Shown here piece by piece: positions 26,148 to 33,811 of a stretch of DNA of 64,000 bases. Source of the DNA: DASXHY01 sp036272195 (GTDB lineage: Bacteria > Verrucomicrobiota > Verrucomicrobiia > Limisphaerales > DASXHY01); assembly GCA_036272195.1 (NCBI GenBank), contig DATAZE010000035.1:62001-126000 (forward strand), written 5' to 3'. A program made the position numbers and the translations under genes. Each line of letters opens with the position of its first letter. Within the stretch, counting starts at the first letter, position 1. A model generated the notes under the pieces. That model saw only the letters and a list, made by a program, of their open reading frames with translations. It had not been told where the DNA came from and did not search any database.

Positions 26148-27260
26148 ATGAATGAACTGCCGAACAATCGCTGGTTGCATCGTTTCGCCGTCCTTACGGC
26201 GCTGGCGACGCTGGCGTTGATCGGCATCGGCGGGTTGGTGACGAGCCACGAGGCGGGGATGTCGGTGCCGGATTGGCCGACGAGTTACGGTTACAATATG
26301 TTTTTCTTTCCGCTGAGCAAATGGTGGCACGGCGGGAATATTTTTTACGAGCATTCCCATCGGTTGTTTGCTTCCGGGGTCGGATTCCTGACGGTCATCC
26401 TGATGGTCTGGTTGTGGATTTCCGAACCGCGCAAATGGCTGCGCTGGGTGGGCGTGGCGGCGTTCCTGGCGGTGGTGTTGCAAGGCGTGCTGGGCGGTTT
26501 GCGCGTGATTTTGTTCAAGGACCAGATTGGAATTTTTCACGCCACGCTGGCGCAATTGTTCTTCGTCCTGACCTGCGCGATTGCGTTATTCACCAGCAAA
26601 TGGTGGGCGCGGATGGCGAGCGCGCAAGAGGCAGCGGGCAACATGGAACTTGCGCCCTCAAACTTCCGGAAATTTTTTCTCGGCACCACCATCCTGATTC
26701 TGCTCCAGCTTATTTTGGGCGCAACCATGCGGCATCAGCACGCGGGATTGTCCATTCGCGATTTTCCGCTGGCTTATGGAAAGCTTTGGCCGGCCACGGA
26801 CGCGGCCTCGGTGGCGCATTACAACGAGCAGCGAGTCGAAATAACCAATTTCAACCCGATCACCGCCTTCCAGATTGAACTGCAAATGGTGCATCGCATT
26901 ATCGCGATGCTGATCCTGTGCGCCGTGGCATTTTGCGCGTGGCAGGCGTGGCGCAAATTTTCAATTCGCAATCCCATGGCGAAGCTCGCGGTGTTTTGGC
27001 TGGGATTGATTCTTAGCCAGGTGGTCCTGGGCGCGGCGACGATTTTGTCGGACAAAGCGGCGGACATTGCCACGGGCCATGTGCTGGTCGGCGCACTTTC
27101 GCTGGCCACGGGCGCGGTGTTAAGTATAATCGCGTTTCAATTTCCGCAGCGTGCCGCCGGCATTTCGCCGGCAAAAGTGATTTCAGAGGCGCAGCCAGCG
27201 GCCAATTTGAAGCAGGTGATGGAAGCCGGGTCCGCCGGCAAGATGCCGACGGCACGTTAA
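26148..27260 (+). CDS. ctaA: Heme A synthase (COX15/CtaA)
   Basis: CtaA oxidises the methyl group of heme O to the formyl of heme A for the aa3-type oxidase. The product of 370 residues from the ATG at 26148 is a multi-helix membrane protein with the two pairs of heme-ligand histidines in context: LVTSHEAGMSVPDWP and YEHSHRLFASGVG in the first half, MRHQHAGLSIRDFPLAYG and QMVHRIIAMLI in the second. The last 36 residues (from RAAGISPAK to GKMPTAR) are not family-like: they are encoded by an inverted repeat (27149-27257). The natural C-terminus was therefore probably replaced or extended. The ctaB gene follows three bases after the stop. Confidence 0.93.
   Translation: MNELPNNRWLHRFAVLTALATLALIGIGGLVTSHEAGMSVPDWPTSYGYNMFFFPLSKWWHGGNIFYEHSHRLFASGVGFLTVILMVWLWISEPRKWLRWVGVAAFLAVVLQGVLGGLRVILFKDQIGIFHATLAQLFFVLTCAIALFTSKWWARMASAQEAAGNMELAPSNFRKFFLGTTILILLQLILGATMRHQHAGLSIRDFPLAYGKLWPATDAASVAHYNEQRVEITNFNPITAFQIELQMVHRIIAMLILCAVAFCAWQAWRKFSIRNPMAKLAVFWLGLILSQVVLGAATILSDKAADIATGHVLVGALSLATGAVLSIIAFQFPQRAAGISPAKVISEAQPAANLKQVMEAGSAGKMPTAR
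27149..27257. repeat. GGCATCTTGCC-family fold-back element within the ctaA 3' end
   Basis: Arms of 24 bases (27149-27172 and 27234-27257) are inverted copies matching at 20 of 24 positions; the core is GTGCCGNCGGCAT(T/C)T(C/T)GCCGGC. The 61-base middle is unrelated. The ctaA stop codon TAA follows immediately. It is a relative of the element at 2093-2169 and the relic at 36139-36170. Confidence 0.8.
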
Positions 27261-27263
27261 TAC

Positions 27264-28169
27264 ATGAAAGAAGCAATCGCACAATCGGTAAACGAAGCAG
27301 TCGTGGCTGAAAAAGGCTGGATGTCCGTCTATGCCGATTTGACCAAGGCCCGGCTCACGTTTCTGGTGGTGCTGACGACGCTGGTTGGCTTTTATCTCGG
27401 CTCGCCCAGTCCGGTCAATTACCTGTTGATGCTTCACGCGGTGCTCGGCACTGCAATGGTCGCCAGCGGCGCCGCAGCCTTGAATCAGCTTTTGGAACGC
27501 GAACACGACGCAAAAATGCGCCGCACCAAAAATCGTCCGTTGCCCTCCGGCCGATTGCAGCCGGCGACGGTCATGGTGTTTGGCGGCGTGTGCGCCTGCG
27601 CGGGGCTGCTTTACCTCGCGTTGGCCGTGAATCTGACCACGAGTGTCATCGGCGCGATCTCGCTTTTAAGTTATCTTTTCATTTATACGCCGCTTAAACG
27701 TTTAACCTGGTTGAATACCGCCGTTGGCGCGGTGCCGGGCGCATTGCCGCCGCTGATGGGGTGGACGGCGGCCCGTGGTGAGTTGAGTCGTGAAGGCTGG
27801 GCGTTGTTCGCGATCCTGGCCTTCTGGCAATTGCCGCATTTTCTCGCCATCGCCTGGATGTATCGTGAAGAATACGCGAAAGCCGGTTTCAAGATGCTGC
27901 CGGTGATTGATCCGCAAGGGCATCGCACCGGCCGTCAGGCAGTGAGCCACACGCTGGGATTGCTCCCGGTCAGTTTGTGCCCGTTTTTGTTTCACGTCAC
28001 CGGCCCGGTGTATCTGGTGGGCGCGGTGGTGCTGGGGTTGGTGTTCCTTTGGTTTGCCATCCAGTTTGCGCGGCACATGACGATTCCGCGCGCGCGACAG
28101 CTTTTTTTCGTTTCCATTTTGTATCTGCCGTTGCTGTTGGTGATGATGGTGTTGGATAAGGTTAAATGA
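27264..28169 (+). CDS. ctaB: Protoheme IX farnesyltransferase (heme O synthase)
   Basis: CtaB adds a farnesyl group to heme B, making heme O, which CtaA then converts to heme A. The 301-residue protein belongs to the UbiA family with about nine helices. It has the prenyl-diphosphate-binding NQLLEREHDAKMRRTKNRPLP (Asp and Arg motif) around residue 73, a second loop YTPLKRLTWLNTAVGAVPGA, and DPQGHRTGRQAVSHTLG. The last codons GTT AAA TGA are the first unit of a TTAAAT repeat (28161-28246), so the stop codon is supplied by the repeat. Confidence 0.95.
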   Translation: MKEAIAQSVNEAVVAEKGWMSVYADLTKARLTFLVVLTTLVGFYLGSPSPVNYLLMLHAVLGTAMVASGAAALNQLLEREHDAKMRRTKNRPLPSGRLQPATVMVFGGVCACAGLLYLALAVNLTTSVIGAISLLSYLFIYTPLKRLTWLNTAVGAVPGALPPLMGWTAARGELSREGWALFAILAFWQLPHFLAIAWMYREEYAKAGFKMLPVIDPQGHRTGRQAVSHTLGLLPVSLCPFLFHVTGPVYLVGAVVLGLVFLWFAIQFARHMTIPRARQLFFVSILYLPLLLVMMVLDKVK

Positions 28170-28246
28170 GTGATCGGTTAAATCAGTTAAATGAGATGAG
28201 CATTCGCCTCGTTTAACTGATTTAACAATTTTACTTATTTAACGAA
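28161..28246. repeat. Phased TTAAAT fold-back repeat, copy 2
   Basis: The left units include GTTAAATCAGTTAAATGAG at 28177-28195; the right units at 28208-28226 are its inverted complement at 18 of 19 positions, with further TTTAAC units to 28246. It overlaps the ctaB stop codon. A TTGACA hexamer follows at 28265-28270 ahead of ctaD, without a convincing -10 box. Confidence 0.8.
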
Positions 28247-28351
28247 CCAAAACCGACTCCGCCGTTGACACGCGTGGTTGAGTAAAGTTCACTAACACTC
28301 GTTTGGCATCGGCTGGTCAAAAGATGTTGAGCTAATAACAGTTGAAAAAAC

Positions 28352-30169
28352 ATGCAGGCGACACACGCAGTTCCACATACCGGAATCCACGAAGAGCATC
28401 ATGGGGATGCAGGCTTCTGGCGCACTTACGTCTTTTCCACTGACCACAAGGTCATCGGCATCCAATACGGCGTGACCGCGCTGGCCTTCCTGTTCTTTGG
28501 GTTCACGCTCATGCTGATGATGCGCTGGCAAATCGCGCATCCCTCCGTGCCGGTTCCGCTGGTCGGGCCGCTGCTGGAAAAATTGCTGGGCAGCGTCGCG
28601 AGCCAGGGAAAAATTTCCCCGGACCTCTATAATTCCTTTGGCGCCATGCACGGCACCATCATGGTGTTTTTGGCGATTGTGCCGCTGGCTTTCGCGGCGT
28701 TCGGAAATTATGTAGTCCCGCTGATGATTGGCGCGCCGGACATGTGCTTTCCGCGCGTGAACATGGCCAGCTATCAGTCCTATGTCATCGGCGGCATCAT
28801 CATGATGGTGAGCTTTTTCATCCCCGGCGGCGCGGCGCAGGCCGGTTGGACCTCCTATTCGCCGCTGGCAACGTCGATTGCCACGAACGGCCAAACCTTC
28901 TGGCTCGTCGGCATGATTTTCTTGATCACTTCGTCGTTGCTGGGCGCGGTGAATTTTATCGCCACCATCATCCAGCTTCGCGCGCCGGGAATGACCTGGA
29001 TGCGGATGCCGTTTTTTGTGTGGTCTCAATTCGTGACGGCGTTTCTGCTACTGCTGGCGTTTCCGCCGCTGGAAGCCGCGGGCGTCATGCAATTGATGGA
29101 CAAAGTCGCGCACACCAGTTTCTTCCTGCCCACCGGCCTCGCGGTCGGCACGCTGGGCCACATCAGTGGCGGCGGCAGCCCGTTGTTGTGGCAGCATCTG
29201 TTCTGGTTCCTCGGGCATCCGGAAGTTTACGTGCTTATTCTTCCCGCGATGGGAATTGTCGCGGAAGTGATCGCGAACAACACGCGCAAGCCGATTTGGG
29301 GCTACAAATCGCTCGTGTATTCAGCGCTGACGATCGGTTTTCTCTCGTTCATCGTTTGGGCGCATCACATGTATCTCACGGGCATGGGAATTCGCGTGGC
29401 GACCTTTTTCCAGACCACGACGATGATCATCTCGATTCCGTCGGTCATCATCCTGACCTGTATGTTCCTGTCGTTGTGGGGCGGTTCGATCCGCTTCAAC
29501 ACACCCATGCTGTTCGTGATGGCGTTCCTGCCGATGTTCGGCATTGGCGGACTCACCGGTTTGCCGCTGGGCTTCAACTTCAGCGATTTGCACCTGCATG
29601 ACACTTATTACGTCATCGCGCACTTCCATTACATTGTCGCGCCGGGCACGATTTTCGCGCTGTTCGCCGGTGTTTATTATTGGTACCCCAAAATGACCGG
29701 CCGCATGATGAACGAATTCTGGGGCCGCGTGCATTTCTGGCTGTCGTTGATTTGCATGAACCTGATTTTCCAGCCGATGTTTGCGCAGGGCATGGCGGGA
29801 ATGATCCGGCGCATGTCGGACGGCGGCGCAAATTATACCGCGGCGCACAACAGTGCGACGGGCGCGGAGGTCATTGGCGGGTTGAGCGACGGCCTGATAC
29901 GCTTGCACGTGTTCATCCTGTGGGCGGCGGTTTGCCTGGGGATCGCGCAGATTCCTTTCATCATCAATTTCTTCTGGAGCATCAAGCACGGCAAGCCGGC
30001 CGGTTCGGATAATCCGTGGCAGGCCACTACTCTGGAGTGGCAAACGCCCACGCCACCGCCGCACGGAAATTTTGCCAAGGCGCCGATCGTTTATCGCGGC
30101 CCTTATGAATACAGCGTGCCCGGTCACACGGCCGACTTCACGCCGCAAAACGAACCGGATAAAGCTTAA
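28352..30169 (+). CDS. ctaD: Cytochrome c oxidase subunit I
   Basis: This is the catalytic subunit of an aa3-type heme-copper oxidase, reducing oxygen to water while pumping protons. In the 605-residue protein about 12 helices are seen. Key motifs are FGNYVVPLMIGAPDM, the CuB/cross-link motif LGHPEVY (His289 and Tyr293), VWAHHMYLTGM, and HDTYYVIAHFHYIVAPG with the last heme ligands. His-Pro-Glu-Val-Tyr places it in the A family. The tail after residue 560 is an extramembrane proline-rich stretch. The gene is followed at 10 bases by ctaE; unusually ctaC comes last. Confidence 0.97.
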   Translation: MQATHAVPHTGIHEEHHGDAGFWRTYVFSTDHKVIGIQYGVTALAFLFFGFTLMLMMRWQIAHPSVPVPLVGPLLEKLLGSVASQGKISPDLYNSFGAMHGTIMVFLAIVPLAFAAFGNYVVPLMIGAPDMCFPRVNMASYQSYVIGGIIMMVSFFIPGGAAQAGWTSYSPLATSIATNGQTFWLVGMIFLITSSLLGAVNFIATIIQLRAPGMTWMRMPFFVWSQFVTAFLLLLAFPPLEAAGVMQLMDKVAHTSFFLPTGLAVGTLGHISGGGSPLLWQHLFWFLGHPEVYVLILPAMGIVAEVIANNTRKPIWGYKSLVYSALTIGFLSFIVWAHHMYLTGMGIRVATFFQTTTMIISIPSVIILTCMFLSLWGGSIRFNTPMLFVMAFLPMFGIGGLTGLPLGFNFSDLHLHDTYYVIAHFHYIVAPGTIFALFAGVYYWYPKMTGRMMNEFWGRVHFWLSLICMNLIFQPMFAQGMAGMIRRMSDGGANYTAAHNSATGAEVIGGLSDGLIRLHVFILWAAVCLGIAQIPFIINFFWSIKHGKPAGSDNPWQATTLEWQTPTPPPHGNFAKAPIVYRGPYEYSVPGHTADFTPQNEPDKA

Positions 30170-30179
30170 TTTAATCATC

Positions 30180-30959
30180 ATGGAAATTCCGTACACAACA
30201 GAGATTCGCCGGGACACCGGGCTTTATAACGCCAAAGTCGGCATCTGGCTTTTTCTTGCGTCTGAAGTGATGCTCTTCGGCGCGCTTTTCTCGAGCTATA
30301 TCCTCCTGCGCGTTGGCGCGCCGGAAGGTTTTTGGCCGCACGGCTGGCTGACGGTTTGGTTGGGCACGCTCAATACCATCGTGCTGATCACCTCGTCCAT
30401 CACCACGGTCATGGCCTGGGCGTCGCTCAAGATGGGCAACTTCGGCAAGTTCAAGATGTTTCATGCGATTACGCTCTGCTGCGCGCTCGCCTTTTTGTGC
30501 ATCAAATCCTACGAATACCACGACAAGTTCATTCACAACGAAATAACGTTGAAGGACGGGCGCATCGCAGACGGCCACGTGGTCAAGAAGACGGAAGAAG
30601 CTGTTACCATCGAAGGCCGGTTTGTGAAGGACCGCAAAGATCTCTTCAATTTGAGCACGCCGTTCCTGGGACCGCCCAAATACGAAGAAATCGAAATCAA
30701 GACGGCGGACATTGCAACCATGAGCAATTACGGCCCGGCGCATCATACGTATAACGCCATTTATTTCACATTGACCGGACTGCACGCGTTGCACGTCATA
30801 GGCGGCGCGCTCGTCATCTTTTATCTGTGGGCCTTCGGCGGCAAAATGTGGAAGACGGATCCGGAACGGTTTACCAACCGCGTCGAAATTTCCGGGCTGT
30901 TCTGGCACTTCGTCGACCTCGTTTGGATTTTCCTGTTCCCGGTTTTATACTTGTTATAA
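30180..30959 (+). CDS. ctaE: Cytochrome c oxidase subunit III
   Basis: Subunit III stabilises the core and proton uptake. From the ATG at 30180, 259 residues follow: MEIPYTTEIRRDTGLYNAK, then five helices with VGIWLFLASEVMLFGALF and, at the C-terminus, ISGLFWHFVDLVWIFLFPV. Between the third and fourth helices there is a hydrophilic insertion of about 65 residues (HNEITLKDGRIAD ... ETIKT-like strand pattern) rich in charged residues. This is longer than in the compact form of the family, and its role is unknown. It lies four bases ahead of the subunit IV gene. Confidence 0.93.
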   Translation: MEIPYTTEIRRDTGLYNAKVGIWLFLASEVMLFGALFSSYILLRVGAPEGFWPHGWLTVWLGTLNTIVLITSSITTVMAWASLKMGNFGKFKMFHAITLCCALAFLCIKSYEYHDKFIHNEITLKDGRIADGHVVKKTEEAVTIEGRFVKDRKDLFNLSTPFLGPPKYEEIEIKTADIATMSNYGPAHHTYNAIYFTLTGLHALHVIGGALVIFYLWAFGGKMWKTDPERFTNRVEISGLFWHFVDLVWIFLFPVLYLL

Positions 30960-30962
30960 TTT

Positions 30963-31310
30963 ATGAGCGACTCCAAAGCCCAATCTCAAGCGCACGCCCA
31001 GCCGCATGACGATCATATTGCGCACCACGTGCGCCGTTACCTGTATGTCTTCGTGGCGCTCATCCTCGGCACGATTTTGACGGTGTGGGCCTCTTACATT
31101 CATTTTCCCAGCCGCGAAATCAACATTGCCGTCGCGCTTCTCATCGCGAGCTGCAAGGCCTTCCTCGTGGCCGGTTATTTCATGCACTTGATTTCCGAGC
31201 GTAAAATGATTTATGGCGTGCTCGGGTTCACGGCATTTTTCTTTGCCGGGCTTATGACGCTGACGCTCTGGTCGTTCGCTGATTTCCCGCCGCACACGAT
31301 TACGCACTGA
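30963..31310 (+). CDS. ctaF: Cytochrome c oxidase subunit IV
   Basis: The 115-residue protein has a histidine-rich start (HAQPHDDHIAHHVRRYLYVF) and three hydrophobic segments, including FLVAGYFMHLISERKMIYG, the hallmark of bacterial oxidase subunit IV (COX4_pro type). It is an accessory membrane subunit of the oxidase. The start codon is four bases beyond the ctaE stop. The following small membrane gene begins six bases after its stop. Confidence 0.88.
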   Translation: MSDSKAQSQAHAQPHDDHIAHHVRRYLYVFVALILGTILTVWASYIHFPSREINIAVALLIASCKAFLVAGYFMHLISERKMIYGVLGFTAFFFAGLMTLTLWSFADFPPHTITH

Positions 31311-31315
31311 TTAAA

Positions 31316-31510
31316 ATGTCGCTGAAAGCCTTCCATCTCGTTTTCATCATGGTATCCATCGCCCTGGCGTTTGGTTTCGGCGTATGGCTGGCCATCCAGG
31401 GCGGCCTGTGGAACGTGATTTTTGCGATTGGCTCATTCGGCGGGGGAGTGGGATTGATTTTCTACGAGCGCTATTTTCTGAAGAAAACTAAAAACGTGAG
31501 CTATTTATGA
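31316..31510 (+). CDS. Small membrane protein of the oxidase operon
   Basis: The 64-residue product has two hydrophobic segments (LVFIMVSIALAFGFGVWLAI and VIFAIGSFGGGVGLIF) and a basic C-terminus (ERYFLKKTKNVSYL). No known family motif is seen. Its stop codon overlaps the next start as ATGA. Its position between subunit IV and subunit II, with tight spacing, suggests an assembly or accessory role in the oxidase. Confidence 0.75.
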   Translation: MSLKAFHLVFIMVSIALAFGFGVWLAIQGGLWNVIFAIGSFGGGVGLIFYERYFLKKTKNVSYL

Positions 31511-31806
31511 GAAGTTCTCCAGGTTCCAAAAAATATCCAGGCTTCAAATTTGTTGGAGCTTTGGCAGCTTTCGTTTTATTGGCGCAACCCGCTTCTGTCC
31601 TGGCTTGCGCCGCCTGTTACGGCGCTTCGGATTCACCGATGGCCAAGGGAATGAACTGGGGCATTTTCAGCTTGATGGCAGTTGTTGGAATGGTCCTTGG
31701 CTGCATTGCCACATTTTTTGTTTTTATCGGGAAAAAATCCGCGGAGGCATCCAGTTTGCCGGAAGCGGATTCCCAAAAGAAGACTGAACCCACTGAAAAG
31801 ATCTGA
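31507..31806 (+). CDS. Small exported/membrane protein of the oxidase operon (CAACYGASDS motif)
   Basis: The 99-residue product has an N-terminal basic stretch and a signal-like segment ending in CAACYGASDSPMAKGMNWG, then one helix (FSLMAVVGMVLGCIATFFVF) and a charged tail. I recall similar CAxCxGxxDSP proteins in oxidase operons of related phyla; the two cysteines could bind copper or heme, but that is an inference. Its start overlaps the previous gene (ATGA). The first 15 codons run through a sequence that resembles a TTCCAAG-type repeat, so the present N-terminus may be repeat-derived. Confidence 0.75.
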   Translation: MRSSPGSKKYPGFKFVGALAAFVLLAQPASVLACAACYGASDSPMAKGMNWGIFSLMAVVGMVLGCIATFFVFIGKKSAEASSLPEADSQKKTEPTEKI

Positions 31807-31808
31807 CT

Positions 31809-32603
31809 ATGGCGAATCTTTTTGAATCTCTGAGGCAGGGCACCGAAAAACTTCTCGGCATGCCGGTTCTCGCTTCGGAACACGGCCAGCAGGTGGACAA
31901 CCTGATCATCTACGTCCATTGGCTGATGATGGCGCTCTTTGTCGGCTGGCTCGGCTATTTTGCCTACACGCTGTTTCGCTTTCATCGCAGCCGCAATCCC
32001 AAGGCCGACTACATCGGCGTCCGCAATCACGCTTCGAATTACATCGAAGTCGTCGTCGCGCTCGTCGAGGCGGTCATTTTGCTTTTCGTGGCAGTTCCGT
32101 TGTGGGCGAAGACGGTTGACAAGTTCCCGGCGGAGAAGGATTCCATCGTCGTTCAAGTTGTGGCACAACAATTCGCCTGGAACGTTCGTTATCCCGGCAA
32201 AGATGGCGAATTCGGCGCGCAGGACATGAAATTTGTCACCTCGGATAATTCGTTCGGCGTGGACCCGGCTGATCCGAAAGGGAAAGACGATATCGTGACG
32301 CTGAACGAAGTGCACGTGGTCATCAACAAGCCGGTCATCATCCGTCTTTCGTCCAAGGACGTGATTCACTCCTTCAAGGTGATTGCCATGCGTGTGACGC
32401 AGGACGCCATTCCCGGCATGCGCATTCCGCTTCATTTCACGCCGACACGCGAGGGTCGCTATCAGATCAATTGCGCGCAATTGTGCGGGCAGGGTCATGC
32501 GAGCATGGCCAGTGGCTACATGGTCGTGCAGAGCCAGGAAGAATTCGACAAGTGGATCGCCGGCCAGACTCCGGCGGCGGCGGGCGGCGGCAGCTTTGAA
32601 TAA
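31809..32603 (+). CDS. ctaC: Cytochrome c oxidase subunit II
   Basis: Subunit II receives electrons at the binuclear CuA centre. The 264-residue protein has two N-terminal helices and an extracytoplasmic cupredoxin domain with VIHSFKVIAMRVTQDAIPGM and the CuA ligand loop NCAQLCGQGHASM (Cys, Cys, His, Met). There is no fused cytochrome c domain, so electrons come from a separate carrier. It starts two bases after the small CAACYG gene and is followed by sco. Confidence 0.95.
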   Translation: MANLFESLRQGTEKLLGMPVLASEHGQQVDNLIIYVHWLMMALFVGWLGYFAYTLFRFHRSRNPKADYIGVRNHASNYIEVVVALVEAVILLFVAVPLWAKTVDKFPAEKDSIVVQVVAQQFAWNVRYPGKDGEFGAQDMKFVTSDNSFGVDPADPKGKDDIVTLNEVHVVINKPVIIRLSSKDVIHSFKVIAMRVTQDAIPGMRIPLHFTPTREGRYQINCAQLCGQGHASMASGYMVVQSQEEFDKWIAGQTPAAAGGGSFE

Positions 32604-32619
32604 GTCCGCCTCAGCGGAC
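32604..32619. repeat. Short hairpin between ctaC and sco
   Basis: GTCCGC-CTCA-GCGGAC is a perfect six-base-pair hairpin directly after the ctaC stop codon, in a gap of only 27 bases. It is of the same kind as the REP-like relics elsewhere. It has no T-tract and may be only a relic or a weak attenuator. Confidence 0.45.
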
Positions 32620-32630
32620 GCGCTGATATT

Positions 32631-33275
32631 ATGAATCCGACTGTGCGAAGATTTCCTTGGACGGTCGGGATCGGTCTTCTGCTCCTTGTTCTGCTGGCTT
32701 CGTTTGCTTTGGTCTTCGCCAAGGCTGAGCGCCACAACTCGCTCCCCGTTTATGGGCAAGTGGCGGAGTTTTCCCTGACCAACCAGGATAGCGCCACCGT
32801 TTCCCTGGCAAACCTGCGTGGCAACGTGTGGATTGCCGACATCATTTTTACGCGCTGCCCCGGCCCGTGCCTGAGAATGACCCGCCAGATGAAGGAATTG
32901 CAGGATGCCCTGCCAAAAAAAGCCCAGACTAAACTGATTTCCCTCACCACCGATCCGGACTACGACACTCCGGCTATTTTGAAAACTTACGCCGAACGCG
33001 CCGGCTCGAACCTGAGCCGATGGACGTTCCTGACCGGAACAAAACTGCAAATCGCCGGTCTCGCGACCGGCAGCCTGAAACTTTCCGCCGTGGAAAAGAA
33101 GCTTGATGAACGTGCTACACCCGAGGACTTATGGGTACACAGCACGATTTTTGTGATCGTGGACAAGCACGCGCAATTGCGCGGGGTGTATCAAACAGGC
33201 GGCGAAGATGTGGATTGGACGGTGGAGAAGCAAAAAATTCTCGCCGCGGCCAGCGAACTGGAGCGCGAACCATGA
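32631..33275 (+). CDS. SCO1/SenC-type copper chaperone
   Basis: SCO proteins deliver copper to the CuA centre of subunit II. The 214-residue protein has an N-terminal membrane anchor (IGLLLLVLLASFALVF), a thioredoxin fold with the copper-binding pair CPGPC (about residue 82) and the conserved third ligand His in DLWVHSTIFVIVDK. Placement directly after ctaC fits this role. The stop codon overlaps the next start as ATGA. Confidence 0.93.
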   Translation: MNPTVRRFPWTVGIGLLLLVLLASFALVFAKAERHNSLPVYGQVAEFSLTNQDSATVSLANLRGNVWIADIIFTRCPGPCLRMTRQMKELQDALPKKAQTKLISLTTDPDYDTPAILKTYAERAGSNLSRWTFLTGTKLQIAGLATGSLKLSAVEKKLDERATPEDLWVHSTIFVIVDKHAQLRGVYQTGGEDVDWTVEKQKILAAASELEREP

Positions 33276-33703
33276 CGCTCCATGATTTGCCGGCGTGCAA
33301 CGCCACGTTCAACGGCCTCGCGGGGGTATTTCTCAGTTTTGGGTTTTACTTCGTCAAACGCGGCAAGGTGATTGCGCATCGAAACTGCATGATAGCCGCG
33401 GTGTGCAGCTCATTGCTCTTCCTGACCGGCTATTTGATTTACCATTTCGGAGTCCATGGCATCACGATTTTTCGCGATCCTGCCTGGTTTCGGCCCATTT
33501 ACCTGACAATCCTGTTCACGCACCTGGTGTTGGCCATCACGATTGTGCCGATGATTATCATCACGTTAAGCCGCGCGTTGCGGCAGCGTTTCGACAAGCA
33601 CAAAAAAATCGCGCGGTGGACGTGGCCCTTGTGGATGTATGTCTCAGTGACGGGGGTGCTGATTTATTTGCTGCTCTACCAGATTTTCCCGCAGCATCAA
33701 TGA
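33272..33703 (+). CDS. DUF420 membrane protein
   Basis: The 143-residue protein has four or five hydrophobic segments and conserved histidines in KVIAHRNCM, YLIYHFGVHG and LFTHLVLA. The DUF420 family is commonly encoded in oxidase operons next to sco and is suspected of a role in oxidase assembly. The start at 33272 overlaps the sco stop codon and is chosen over the longer frame from 33131, which runs through sco. It is the last gene of the oxidase operon; the next gene is convergent. Confidence 0.88.
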   Translation: MTLHDLPACNATFNGLAGVFLSFGFYFVKRGKVIAHRNCMIAAVCSSLLFLTGYLIYHFGVHGITIFRDPAWFRPIYLTILFTHLVLAITIVPMIIITLSRALRQRFDKHKKIARWTWPLWMYVSVTGVLIYLLLYQIFPQHQ

Positions 33704-33714
33704 ACGTGTCGGAA

Positions 33715-33795
33715 GCTGATTCAAGACGCTTCGCGAATCAGTTGCGTGATGGAAAGCGGTAGCGTCCTGGATTGCGGCGACCCTCCGCTGCTTTC
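33715..33795. repeat. Two hairpins in the convergent gap
   Basis: CTGATTC/GAATCAG (33716-33722 and 33735-33741) and a longer imperfect pair starting GAAAGCGGTAGCG (33752-33764) and ending CCGCTGCTTTC (33785-33795) fill most of the gap between the convergent DUF420 and yqeY genes. They could act as a terminator although no T-tract is present. Confidence 0.5.
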
Positions 33796-33811
33796 TTCGG
33801 CGTGAGAAAGT

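Noticed and set aside
31617..33050. A 477-codon frame on the minus strand opposite ctaC and sco
   Set aside because: It is the reverse complement shadow of two well-supported oxidase genes; its translation has no family character and it results from the codon bias of the real frame. The same holds for long antisense frames opposite tig (16690-17877), the LtaS-like gene (11258-12283) and the Gfo/Idh gene (47046-48242).
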